This document shows positions 35,833 through 44,369 of a stretch of 64,000 bases of DNA, one piece after another. The position numbers and the translations under genes are program-made. Source of the DNA: Rheinheimera sp. (GTDB lineage: Bacteria; Pseudomonadota; Gammaproteobacteria; Enterobacterales; Alteromonadaceae); NCBI RefSeq assembly GCF_030824435.1, contig NZ_JAVBXS010000021.1, positions 1-64,000 of the forward strand, read 5' to 3'. The notes under the pieces are model-generated. The model made no database searches and was not told the origin of the DNA. It saw only the letters and a program-made list of their open reading frames with translations. Position 1 is the first letter of the stretch. Each line of letters opens with the position of its first letter.

Positions 35833-36108
35833 ATGAAAACACCAAACCTGATTAAAATCACCGGCCTGTTGCTTGGATTGAGCACAGTGGTGTTGTTATT
35901 ACCCGCACAAAGTGAACAACAAATTGCTTCCTGCAGTAAAACAATATTGTTATCTGAACAAGGCATTGAGCAGGTTCAAATTCAATGTAACCAGACACCA
36001 CAACCAAGCTGGTCATCCTGGTTTAGCGGTCATAGCCGTTCGACACAATTCCACTTTATTGATTTGCTGGAATTATTAAGCCGCTTCCACCATAAATCAG
36101 CACCATGA
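35833..36108 (+). CDS. Small secreted protein of unknown function
   Basis: I do not recognise this 91-residue protein. A hydrophobic stretch at about residues 7-23 (LIKITGLLLGLSTVVLLLPA) looks like a signal peptide, and two cysteines flank the following segment (ASCSKTI and IQCNQTP), so a periplasmic disulfide is possible. I prefer the ATG at 35833; an ATG at 35818 and one at 35782 are also in frame, all with weak ribosome sites. Its TGA overlaps the start of the next gene by 4 bases, which argues that it is real and coupled to the DUF2970 gene. Confidence 0.55.
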   Translation: MKTPNLIKITGLLLGLSTVVLLLPAQSEQQIASCSKTILLSEQGIEQVQIQCNQTPQPSWSSWFSGHSRSTQFHFIDLLELLSRFHHKSAP

Positions 36109-36296
36109 AACAGCAGCCCGGCCTGAAACAAGTGTTTAAGGCGGTCGCAGGGGCTTTGATTGGGGTTCAATCTGAACAACAACGTCAGCAAGACTTTAAC
36201 AGTAACAGTCCAATGCCTTATATTCTGGTGGGTATTATTGTCACAGTGCTATTTGTGGTGACTTTGTTGTTGATTGTCAGGGCTGTGTTACCCTGA
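36105..36296 (+). CDS. DUF2970 family small membrane protein
   Basis: A 63-residue protein with the family pattern: KQVFKAVAGALIGVQSEQQRQQDF at the N-terminus (given approximately), then a single transmembrane helix at about residues 38-60 and a short C-terminus. DUF2970 proteins are small inner-membrane proteins of unknown role in proteobacteria. The ATG lies inside the stop region of the preceding gene. It converges with dam, whose stop is 35 bases away. Confidence 0.75.
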   Translation: MKQQPGLKQVFKAVAGALIGVQSEQQRQQDFNSNSPMPYILVGIIVTVLFVVTLLLIVRAVLP

Positions 36297-36330
36297 TCTT
36301 CGGCTGGTGCTGTTGTGCCGATACCCTTAA

Positions 36331-37176
36331 TCAGCTTTTACCTTTGTTGAACGCCTGATACAAAGCAAAAAGTTCAGCCACCTTGCCTCTGGTACTACCC
36401 TTCTGACTGATCGAACGCCCAACCTGAATCGAATGAAGCTCTGCGCCCTGATAAATTTTCCGTGTCCAGCTGGTGTCATGGTTGCTTATCAGCACTGAAT
36501 GACCCCGTTGTTGTGCCTGCTCAGACAAATTAGCTAAATCTGCCTGATCATCCAGATTAAAACTGTTTTTGGCATAAGAGGTAAAACTGGCAGTTTTGGA
36601 CAAGGGCACATAAGGCGGGTCGCAATACACCACAGCTTTGGCAGGCAACTGCGCAAACAATTGTTGATAGTCCATACAAACAAAAGTGGCACGTTTTGCT
36701 TTTTCAGCAAAAGCTTCCAATTCAGCTTCGGGGAAATATGGTTTTTTGTATTTGCCAAAAGGCACATTAAAAAATCCGGATTGGTTGTACCGGCATAAAC
36801 CGTTATAACAATGCCGGTTTAAAAACAGAAATAACAAAGAACGCTGATAGGGATCCGCTGTTTGGTTAAACAGTTGCCGCATGGCAAGGAAAACCGATTT
36901 TTCATTGTTGCTGTCAGCAAACAACACTTTAGCATCCGTGATCAGCTGCTGTGGTTTCTGCTGCAAAAACTGATACAGATGAATGAGATCGGCATTAATG
37001 TCATTCAGCAAATAACGTGAATAATTGGTATTTAAAAATACCGAACCAGCACCAACAAAAGGCTCTACCAGCACATCTGCATCGGGCAAATGGCCAACAA
37101 TAGCTTCCATCAGATTATATTTGCCGCCCGCCCACTTTAAAAAAGCGCGCTGCTTTTTCACCGGATTTTTATTCAA
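36331..37176 (-). CDS. dam: DNA adenine methyltransferase Dam
   Basis: Dam methylates adenine in GATC, guiding mismatch repair and replication control. The 281-residue protein (E. coli 278) carries the AdoMet motif EPFVGAGSVF near residue 38 and the catalytic DPPY in YCDPPYVPLS near residue 180. It lies 15 bases after damX and belongs to the aroK-aroB-damX-dam order known from E. coli. A solitary restriction-system methylase is much less likely given this context. Confidence 0.95.
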   Translation of the reverse strand: MNKNPVKKQRAFLKWAGGKYNLMEAIVGHLPDADVLVEPFVGAGSVFLNTNYSRYLLNDINADLIHLYQFLQQKPQQLITDAKVLFADSNNEKSVFLAMRQLFNQTADPYQRSLLFLFLNRHCYNGLCRYNQSGFFNVPFGKYKKPYFPEAELEAFAEKAKRATFVCMDYQQLFAQLPAKAVVYCDPPYVPLSKTASFTSYAKNSFNLDDQADLANLSEQAQQRGHSVLISNHDTSWTRKIYQGAELHSIQVGRSISQKGSTRGKVAELFALYQAFNKGKS

Positions 37177-37191
37177 AGTGAACCTGCCTGC

Positions 37192-38775
37192 TTATTGAAC
37201 ACTGATTTCACTGTGAATATCGGCCAGAGGTTTTACAAAAGCCTGTTGCAGCGCCTTGGGTAAAGCGGAAATTTGCGCTTTGGCTTCTACCGCGTCGGCA
37301 AAAGGTGCCATCACCACAACCAACTGGCGCTGACCATTTTTAATCCGTTGATAGGTATAAGTTTGCAAGCCAGGTTCAGAGGCTAAAAATGACTTTAATG
37401 CTGTTTCATTAGAAAACACCACCAGTTGCAATGCCATGCCTGACATCGACAATAACTCCGACTCCTGGAAAGCATAACCACCAGCGCTTGGCTGAGCCGT
37501 TGTTTCTGGCTGGGGTTTAAGCTCGGCTTGTGCTTCGGAGGCTAAATCTTCCAAAGGCTCAGTTTCGGCCGCACTGCTGGCTGTATTATTTTGTTGTGTC
37601 ACTTCGGCAGCCATTTCATCAGCAACGGATAACTCAGCTTCAGCAGCCAGTTGTTGTGGTTGCTCTGCAACAGCATTGCCCTGAGTTAAATCCGGTACTT
37701 TGGTGCTTACCTCTTCAGAAGCTGGCTGTGACGCCACAACAGGTTCAGTAACAGTTGCAATCGCGTTGTCCTGAGTCTCAATAACCTTATCTGCACCCTG
37801 AGTGCTGTTTGCCGAAGCTGGCTCTGTCTCAACTGCCGGTTCATTATCAACCACAGCGGTTTGACCTTGTTCAGCTGAAGCAAAGTCCACAGGTTTGGCC
37901 ATACCTTCAGCACTGGACGAAGCAGTTTTACTGCCCACCTGTTCCAGCTCACCCACCAGTTTCTCAACCACAGCTTGATTAGCGCCAGGTACTGCTGCAG
38001 GTGTTGTTACGGTCGCAACTTCTTGTTCTTCAGGTAAATAAGTTAATTCACCCAATCCAGCCGGACGGGTTTGTTGTTCGGTCCAGAACCAGAAAAATAC
38101 CACAGCAGCAATCAGCGCCATGCCCAGAGTAAAGACCAGCAAAGGTTTGGCAAGAGAAGCGGTTTTAATTTCAGTTTTGGGTTGTTGCCGGCGAGCCAGC
38201 GAAGGATCCAGCAGAATATGAATATTGCCCGAAGCAGTGTCCATCCGGTCTGCCACTGTCAGGGTATTTAAACCACTGCCTTCCAGCAAAATCTGTGCGT
38301 CTTCCAGTCCCAACGCCGGTAACGGCAGATTCAGTTCTGCTCCATCAGCAGCTTGTTCAGTAGCCGCAATGACCAGACAAGGCAAATCAGCCAGTTCAGC
38401 CCAAAGTTCTTGTGGTAAATGTTCAGCCTGATCAATCACCAACGCCAACGGCTCGGTCAGCTCTCTGTCACCAACCAGCTGAATCATCGGTTTACCGGCA
38501 TCTTTACAAACACCAAACCAATGCTCCAGCACGTGCTGGCGCACTCTGGTTGCAGTCAGTTCAGGTTCGGCTTTAATCAAAGCCAGATTAAACTGGCTGG
38601 ACAACAGATCGGCAATCGCCAGCGTTAATGTGGTTTTGCCAGTACCTGGCCCACCCACCATATGGATAAGCTGATAAGGGTTAAACTCCAGCTGGAATAC
38701 TAACCGTTCCAGCCATTGCCGCTGTGAAGGCAACAAGCCTTTCATTTGAGTTAACTTTTGCTGTAATTCAGACAT
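37192..38775 (-). CDS. damX: DamX-like AAA and SPOR domain division protein
   Basis: A 527-residue inner-membrane protein. The cytoplasmic N-terminus is an AAA ATPase domain with Walker A GGPGTGKTTL near residue 40 and Walker-B-like ALVIDQAEHL near 110. A transmembrane helix lies at about 212-232, then a 200-residue periplasmic linker rich in alanine, glutamate, threonine and valine, and a C-terminal SPOR domain at about 445-527 that should bind denuded septal peptidoglycan. E. coli DamX (428) has the same order with a shorter linker. It starts directly after the aroB stop (TAAATG), so translation is coupled. Confidence 0.9.
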   Translation of the reverse strand: MSELQQKLTQMKGLLPSQRQWLERLVFQLEFNPYQLIHMVGGPGTGKTTLTLAIADLLSSQFNLALIKAEPELTATRVRQHVLEHWFGVCKDAGKPMIQLVGDRELTEPLALVIDQAEHLPQELWAELADLPCLVIAATEQAADGAELNLPLPALGLEDAQILLEGSGLNTLTVADRMDTASGNIHILLDPSLARRQQPKTEIKTASLAKPLLVFTLGMALIAAVVFFWFWTEQQTRPAGLGELTYLPEEQEVATVTTPAAVPGANQAVVEKLVGELEQVGSKTASSSAEGMAKPVDFASAEQGQTAVVDNEPAVETEPASANSTQGADKVIETQDNAIATVTEPVVASQPASEEVSTKVPDLTQGNAVAEQPQQLAAEAELSVADEMAAEVTQQNNTASSAAETEPLEDLASEAQAELKPQPETTAQPSAGGYAFQESELLSMSGMALQLVVFSNETALKSFLASEPGLQTYTYQRIKNGQRQLVVVMAPFADAVEAKAQISALPKALQQAFVKPLADIHSEISVQ

Positions 38776-39855
38776 TTATCCGGCAAAAACCTGCTGTAAT
38801 TCTGTTTCTGTGACATCGTCGACGATGATGGCGAGTCCAAGCGTTTTTGGCAAGATAAAGCGCATGCGGCCGTCTTTTACTTTTTTGTCAGTTTTCATAT
38901 AAGGCATAAAATCAGCGATTTGCATGCCCTTCGGCGGAGCAACCGGTAATGCAAAAGCCTGCAATAAAGCACGAACCCGGATGACGTCATTAGCATGAAC
39001 CCAGCCGCGTGATGCAGCCAGTTCAAACGCCATCATCATACCCACAGCAACAGCTTCACCATGTAACCATTCACCATAACCTAACCAGGCTTCAATGGCG
39101 TGACCAAAGGTATGACCCAGATTTAACAAAGCGCGTTCACCCTGCTCAGTTTCATCACGGCTGACAATATCGGCTTTCATCTGGCAACAATGACTGATCA
39201 TCTGACTCAGTTGTGGTTCCTGCAGCTCAGCAATGGCAAGCTGATGTTGCTCCAGCCAGACAAAAAACTCTGCATCCCCCAGCAGGCCATATTTAATAAC
39301 TTCGGCCATACCTGCGGCAAACTCACGCTTTGGCAATGAACTTAATACCTGAGTATCAATTAACACGGCTTGTGGCTGGTTAAAAGCACCAATCATATTT
39401 TTGCCAAGTGGATGATTCACGGCGGTTTTTCCACCGACAGAGGAATCGACCTGCGACAATAAAGTGGTTGGAATTTGTAAAAATGCAGTGCCGCGCTGAT
39501 AACAGGCGGCCACAAAACCTGTTAAATCGCCAATAACACCACCACCCAATGCAACTAACAAGGCATCACGCGGCATGCCGTTTTCCAGCAAAAAGGAGTT
39601 TACTTGCTCAAAAGACTGCAGATTTTTATAAGCTTCGCCATCGGGCAATAAAAACTCGATGACTTGCTGCTGGGCAAATAACTGGCGTATGTTCGGAAGA
39701 TATAAGGCCGCAACAGTTGGATTAGAGATAATCGCGACTTTTTTATAGCGCCAGAGCATAGAAAGCTCCGGCACCGCAAGCGCACTGCTTAACAGCTCAG
39801 GCGCAATAACAATCGGGTAACTGCGCTGGCCAAGTTGAACGGCAACTTTTTCCAT
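38776..39855 (-). CDS. aroB: 3-dehydroquinate synthase
   Basis: AroB converts DAHP to 3-dehydroquinate, the second shikimate step, using NAD+ and a divalent metal. It has 359 residues (E. coli 362). Visible are the nucleotide-binding LVALGGGVIGDLTGFVAA near residue 98, the QIPTTLLSQVDSSVGGKTAV segment near 126, and the metal ligands in GHTFGHAIE near 248 and WLHGEAVAVG near 264. It follows aroK by 24 bases in the conserved aroK-aroB-damX operon. Confidence 0.96.
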   Translation of the reverse strand: MEKVAVQLGQRSYPIVIAPELLSSALAVPELSMLWRYKKVAIISNPTVAALYLPNIRQLFAQQQVIEFLLPDGEAYKNLQSFEQVNSFLLENGMPRDALLVALGGGVIGDLTGFVAACYQRGTAFLQIPTTLLSQVDSSVGGKTAVNHPLGKNMIGAFNQPQAVLIDTQVLSSLPKREFAAGMAEVIKYGLLGDAEFFVWLEQHQLAIAELQEPQLSQMISHCCQMKADIVSRDETEQGERALLNLGHTFGHAIEAWLGYGEWLHGEAVAVGMMMAFELAASRGWVHANDVIRVRALLQAFALPVAPPKGMQIADFMPYMKTDKKVKDGRMRFILPKTLGLAIIVDDVTETELQQVFAG

Positions 39856-39879
39856 CGACAGTCCCCTTAGCTGGAAAAA

Positions 39880-40398
39880 TTAAAAACCCAGTTGTTCAAC
39901 AATCTGATTGGCAACAGAACGGGCGCTTTGTTCGTCAGTCCGGATGGTGAAATCTGCGATTTCTTCATATAACGGATTGCGTTCAGCGGCCAGACGTTCC
40001 AGCACATGTTGTGGCGCTTCTTCAGTTTGTAATAACGGGCGGCGTTTATCACGTTGGGTTCTGGCAACCTGTTTCTCAATAGGTGTTTCCAGATAAACCA
40101 CAATGCCACGTGCCGACAAGCGGTTACGCGTTTCTTTACTCAATACTGAACCACCACCAGTGGCCAGTACTATGCCCTGCAGTTCGGTCAGATCTTCAAT
40201 GACGTTTTCTTCACGGACCCGGAAGCCTTCTTCGCCTTCCAAATCAAAAACCCAGGCAATGTCAGCACCGGTACGGCGCTCAATTTCCTGATCTGAATCG
40301 TAGAAGTCGAGATGCAGCATTTCTGCTAAATGACGGCCAATGGTACTTTTTCCTGCGCCCATAGGGCCAACAAGGAAGATATTGCGTTTCTCTGCCAT
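39880..40398 (-). CDS. aroK: Shikimate kinase I
   Basis: AroK phosphorylates shikimate with ATP. At 172 residues (E. coli 173) it shows the Walker [12 protein letters not shown] near residue 11, the shikimate-binding [14 protein letters not shown] near 33, and ATGGGSVL near 78. The sequence is close to E. coli AroK rather than AroL. It follows pilQ after a 159-base gap containing a stem-loop, and precedes aroB. Confidence 0.96.
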   Translation of the reverse strand: MAEKRNIFLVGPMGAGKSTIGRHLAEMLHLDFYDSDQEIERRTGADIAWVFDLEGEEGFRVREENVIEDLTELQGIVLATGGGSVLSKETRNRLSARGIVVYLETPIEKQVARTQRDKRRPLLQTEEAPQHVLERLAAERNPLYEEIADFTIRTDEQSARSVANQIVEQLGF

Positions 40399-40516
40399 AT
40401 GTCGTAATGCTAATCAGCTAACTAAATGAGGGTTGATGTCAGGACCTAAAAGCTCCCACGAAAATTTGAAGCGCTGAATTATGTCAGTTTTGCCGACAGC
40501 TTAGCAAGCTAAATTT

Positions 40517-40540
40517 CACAGGACCCAAGCGGGTCCTGTG
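40517..40540 (-). terminator. Stem-loop between pilQ and aroK
   Basis: Ten-base arms CACAGGACCC and GGGTCCTGTG enclose a 4-base loop, 18 bases after the pilQ stop. Only TGAAATTT follows on the minus strand, so termination may be partial, letting some transcripts continue to aroK. Confidence 0.6.
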
Positions 40541-40557
40541 AACTTTGCACTGAAATG

Positions 40558-42618
40558 TTATTTGTTTTCAGTCAGAATTTTTGGCGTGACGAAAATCAGG
40601 AGTTCTTTCTTCTCGGTTTTATCCAGTGAACGACGGAACATAGCGCCAACGTATGGAATATCACCAAAGAAAGGTACTTTTTGTACTGTGTTGATGGTTT
40701 GTTGCTGGTAGATACCACCCAGCACTATGGTTTCACCATTATCCACCAGCACCTGGGTCTGGATACGCTGGGTATCGATAGCAACAGCGTTACCAGTGGC
40801 TGTTGGTACTACTTTACCTTCGGTATCCTGAGTCACCACCAGATCCAGAATAATTTTATTATCCGGGGTTACCTGAGGTGTCACTTCCAGACTTAATACG
40901 GCCTTTTTAAATTCAACTGTGGTAGCGCCACTTGAAGCTGACTGTACATAAGGAATTTCCACACCCTGTTCAATGCGGGCTTTTTTCTGGTTTGCCGTCG
41001 AAATACGTGGTGAAGCCACTATTTCTGCTTTGTTTTCTTCTTCCAGCGCTGACAGTTCTAAATCAATCAGGGTGCCATCGCCCAACTTGGCAATATGGAA
41101 ACCAATACGGCCAGCAGTTGTAGTGCCCGTCGTTGGCAGGTTCACGTTGTATCTGTTATCCAGCGAAGGAATGACACCGTTCGCCAGCTGGTTTGCAGCT
41201 ATGGCACTACCACCTACACCTTTGGTCAGCTGCTGGTCGTTAAAACCCCAGCGAATACCAAGCTCATCGGCCACACTGTCTTTTACCGTCACCATGCGGG
41301 ATTCAATCAGTACTTGTTTCACCGGCACATCTAAACGCTCAACTAAACGGCGTACGTTTTCAATGGCTTTGGCTGTATCTTTTAGCAGGATAGTATTGGT
41401 TCTGTCGTCCACCGACACCACACCACGGGCTGTTAATAAAGAAGCGTCTTTGTTGCTCAGCAGGTTGGCTAAGTCAGCAGCCTTGGCGTAGTTCACTGCA
41501 ATAAATTCTGAGTATAAAGCTTCCAGCTCTTCAACTTTATTACGGGCCTGTAACTCTTTGGCTTCACGTTCTGCCAGCTCGTCAGTTGGCGCCACCATCA
41601 GGATATTGCCGTCCATACGTTTATCAAGACCACGCACTTTTAATACGATGTCCAGCGCCTGATCCCAAGGGGTACCGTCCAGACGTAAGGTGATATTGCC
41701 ATTGACAGAGTCGCTGGTGACAAGGTTAAAACCGTTATAGTCCGCGATAATCTGCAGCACAGTACGAACCGGAATATCCTGGAAGTTCAAAGAAATAGCA
41801 CGACCTTTATATTCTTTCCCGCCAGCCATAAAACCAACGGCAGATTCGTCTTTCTCCACACTTAAGCTGAAAATGTTATCTACTTGCTGGTAGTTAAATT
41901 TAAAAGCTTCGGTCGGTTCAATCACAAGACGGGTTAAAGCACCTTCTTTAAAGGTTTCAATGCCTTTAACCACAGTACCAAAGTCCATTACATCCAGCTG
42001 ATACAGCAACTCTTCCAGAATATCGGTATTGTGGAATTCAACCACAATTTTGCCGAGCTTTTCAGAAACGTCGACCGCAGCAGTGTTCTCTTTTAAGAAC
42101 ACCAGCACCCGGGCTTCGCCTTTTTCACCACGACGGAAGTCTATGGCGTTCACTTTGTTGATATAAGTTGGCAATACGTCAGCACTTTGACCAGGACCTG
42201 CTTCGGTCGGGTTGTCAGAAATCTGCAGATAAAACACATTGCCTTTAACGCGGGTGCGGTACAGCTTCAGATAATCCAGATAAATCGACGTTTTAAAACC
42301 TTCGTTAAAAAACTCAGATTTTGCTTTTTGTACACCGGCTTTATCAATGACCACTTCTGCCAGTTTTTCTTCGTAATCGGCTTCTTCAAAGGTCAGTTCA
42401 ATACGCGATGGATCATTGAGTACCTGAACTGAAGGTTCAGCCTGCAATTCTTCATCGAACACAAATTCGATTTCAGTTTCACCTGTGCTTAACGGGTTAT
42501 AGCGAACATCGTACAGCAGCGGGACCGCCATCGCCGGACTGGCAGACAGCAACAGCAAACCCAGTAACCAACGACGGCAGACCGGTACTTTTTTGATTGT
42601 TTTAGTTGTATTTTCCAT
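40558..42618 (-). CDS. pilQ: Type IV pilus secretin PilQ
   Basis: PilQ is the outer-membrane pore through which the type IV pilus passes. The 686-residue protein has a signal peptide ending near residue 31 (SPAMA). Two AMIN domains at about 40-235 bind peptidoglycan, an STN/N0 domain at about 270-330 contains LNFQDIPVRTVLQIIADY, an N1 domain follows, and the secretin barrel at about 430-680 carries VASPRISTANQKKARIEQG and ends VPFFGDIPYVGAMFRR. It is the last gene of pilMNOPQ, 16 bases after pilP. Confidence 0.96.
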   Translation of the reverse strand: MENTTKTIKKVPVCRRWLLGLLLLSASPAMAVPLLYDVRYNPLSTGETEIEFVFDEELQAEPSVQVLNDPSRIELTFEEADYEEKLAEVVIDKAGVQKAKSEFFNEGFKTSIYLDYLKLYRTRVKGNVFYLQISDNPTEAGPGQSADVLPTYINKVNAIDFRRGEKGEARVLVFLKENTAAVDVSEKLGKIVVEFHNTDILEELLYQLDVMDFGTVVKGIETFKEGALTRLVIEPTEAFKFNYQQVDNIFSLSVEKDESAVGFMAGGKEYKGRAISLNFQDIPVRTVLQIIADYNGFNLVTSDSVNGNITLRLDGTPWDQALDIVLKVRGLDKRMDGNILMVAPTDELAEREAKELQARNKVEELEALYSEFIAVNYAKAADLANLLSNKDASLLTARGVVSVDDRTNTILLKDTAKAIENVRRLVERLDVPVKQVLIESRMVTVKDSVADELGIRWGFNDQQLTKGVGGSAIAANQLANGVIPSLDNRYNVNLPTTGTTTAGRIGFHIAKLGDGTLIDLELSALEEENKAEIVASPRISTANQKKARIEQGVEIPYVQSASSGATTVEFKKAVLSLEVTPQVTPDNKIILDLVVTQDTEGKVVPTATGNAVAIDTQRIQTQVLVDNGETIVLGGIYQQQTINTVQKVPFFGDIPYVGAMFRRSLDKTEKKELLIFVTPKILTENK

Positions 42619-42634
42619 GCTTCTCTCGCATACC

Positions 42635-43171
42635 TTATTTGCTGGCTACAGCTGCTGGTTCGGCCATCTGCAGTACTGTGGTTCGTTCTTTCCAACAACC
42701 TGCACCATCAGGAATGAGTTCCAGTAATTCCACTTGCGCCGGATCTACATTAATGACACGACCATGGAATAAACCAAGGTAGTTGTTTTTACTGATCCGG
42801 TGTAACGTTTTGTCAGAGGCTTCAATTAGCGCCCAGATATCGTCCTGATCACCCAAAGTGCCACGCATTTTCAGGTTATCCAGAGCATACTTCTCCAGTG
42901 GCTCTTTCCGCCTTGAAGGATCCGGACTCAAACAGTCCTGAATTTGCGCATACTTTTCCTGTACAGCCTCAGGTCGCGGCGCACTAAAAGGGCTGCGGCT
43001 TTCTGCTGATTTGTAACTGATATGCACAAATTGCTTCACTTCAGGCAACGGCGGTATTTTCGCCGGCGTGCTGGCTTTAACTGAATTCATAAATTGCTGA
43101 ATATCAGTTAAATCATCATAACAGCCTTGCAACAAGAACAAACTGATTAAAACCGGTAAGGAACGGCGCAT
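42635..43171 (-). CDS. pilP: Type IV pilus lipoprotein PilP
   Basis: PilP is an inner-membrane lipoprotein linking PilN-PilO to the secretin. The 178-residue protein has a lipobox (SLFLLQGC, lipidated cysteine at residue 17), an extended linker, and the C-terminal beta-sandwich with YALDNLKMRGTLG near residue 95 and GRVINVDPAQVELLELIPDG near 140. Its ATG overlaps the TAA of pilO by one base. Confidence 0.93.
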   Translation of the reverse strand: MRRSLPVLISLFLLQGCYDDLTDIQQFMNSVKASTPAKIPPLPEVKQFVHISYKSAESRSPFSAPRPEAVQEKYAQIQDCLSPDPSRRKEPLEKYALDNLKMRGTLGDQDDIWALIEASDKTLHRISKNNYLGLFHGRVINVDPAQVELLELIPDGAGCWKERTTVLQMAEPAAVASK

Positions 43172-43761
43172 TATTTAGCCTCCTTATACCGATAAGTTTT
43201 TGCAATCACGTTAAAAACCAGGCGTTCTTCTTTGTCTGTACTGACCGAAAAGTCATGCAAAGACACAATACGCGGCAGCTTGGCGACTTCACTAACAAAA
43301 TTACCAAACTGGTGGTAATCCCCCACCACGTCAATTTTGATCGGAAGTTCGGTGTAGAAGTCTTTTTCAATTTCAGGTAACCAATTGATTTTCACAAAGG
43401 TTAAACCTGTTGAAGTGCCTGCATAAGTAATGTCATCCAGCAAACCCGGTGTTTCATGAGTGGCAGGTAACTGTTTTAACAGGTAAGAAAAGGTTTGCTC
43501 CATTTCAACCATTTGTTTTTTATAAAGTTCCAGATTTACAGCTGAAGCATATTTCACTCTGTATACCTGGCGCAGCTCCTGCTCTTTGGCCTCAGAAACG
43601 CCCAGTTGGGTGATTTTGTCATCAACCAGCAAGAAAAAACTTAAAGTTGCAATCAGAATAGCCAACACAGCTATTACTATGACTTTACCGGCTAAAGGCC
43701 AGGAGCCCATATCCGACATATCAAGATTGTTCAGTTCATCCAGATTAAAATTCATGCTCAT
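43171..43761 (-). CDS. pilO: Type IV pilus inner-membrane protein PilO
   Basis: PilO forms the periplasmic alignment subcomplex with PilN and PilP. The 196-residue protein has an N-terminal helix at about residues 25-47, a coiled coil, and a ferredoxin-like core with LLKQLPATHETPGLLDDITY near 93 and GDYHQFGNFVSEVAKLPRIV near 146. Its start overlaps the pilN stop by 4 bases, and an ATG two codons in is an alternative. Confidence 0.93.
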   Translation of the reverse strand: MSMNFNLDELNNLDMSDMGSWPLAGKVIVIAVLAILIATLSFFLLVDDKITQLGVSEAKEQELRQVYRVKYASAVNLELYKKQMVEMEQTFSYLLKQLPATHETPGLLDDITYAGTSTGLTFVKINWLPEIEKDFYTELPIKIDVVGDYHQFGNFVSEVAKLPRIVSLHDFSVSTDKEERLVFNVIAKTYRYKEAK

Positions 43762-44369
43762 TTTGCCGTCCCCTGCGCTGGTGTGCCTGGTTTTGCAGTT
43801 GCCGGTTTGGCTTCACCCTGCACCGCTTCAAAACCTTTGACTGTCAGGTGGATTTTAAAATCACTGAGGATCTGACTCTGGTCTTTACCTGCTTCGATAA
43901 ACTCCAGCAATGGATCTTTTAACAGCTCAGAACTTTCAACAGAACGAATCATGTTCGACAAACGGTTATTTGATTCACTTTTGCCAACCAACAACAAAGA
44001 GGGGCCTTGCTTTTGCAGATTGGATAAATAAACACCGGCTGGAACCACTGCGGCAATTTCGTCCATGATCTGGGTACCCAGGTTCCGGCTGCTTTGTAGC
44101 TGACTGATCAGTTCAATCCGTTTTTGCAGGTTTTTCTTTTTCTCGTCCAGTTCACGGATCTCAACAATACGTTGTTCCAGTACGGTAATTTCGCCCTGCA
44201 AATACGCATTGCGACTATTTTGACCTTCAATCTTGGCGCTATACACTGCACTTAACCCAAACACAGCAGCAAAACTTAAAATGCCCGCCATGCTGAGCAT
44301 CGTCATAAACTGTGTTTGTTGTTGTTTCCGCTGCGCTTCACGCCACGGCAATAAGTTTATATATGCCAT
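43758..44369 (-). CDS. pilN: Type IV pilus inner-membrane protein PilN
   Basis: PilN begins with the conserved cytoplasmic motif MAYINLLPWREAQRKQQQ that binds PilM, then a transmembrane helix at about residues 25-45 and a coiled coil, then a periplasmic fold like PilO. The 203-residue length includes an alanine- and proline-rich C-terminal tail (AKPATAKPGTPAQGTAK) beyond the usual end. It overlaps the pilM 3' end by 13 bases, giving coupled translation. Confidence 0.93.
   Translation of the reverse strand: MAYINLLPWREAQRKQQQTQFMTMLSMAGILSFAAVFGLSAVYSAKIEGQNSRNAYLQGEITVLEQRIVEIRELDEKKKNLQKRIELISQLQSSRNLGTQIMDEIAAVVPAGVYLSNLQKQGPSLLLVGKSESNNRLSNMIRSVESSELLKDPLLEFIEAGKDQSQILSDFKIHLTVKGFEAVQGEAKPATAKPGTPAQGTAK

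Noticed and set aside
40973-41491. A 172-codon frame antisense to pilQ
   Set aside because: It is a serine-rich shadow of a well-established gene on the other strand.
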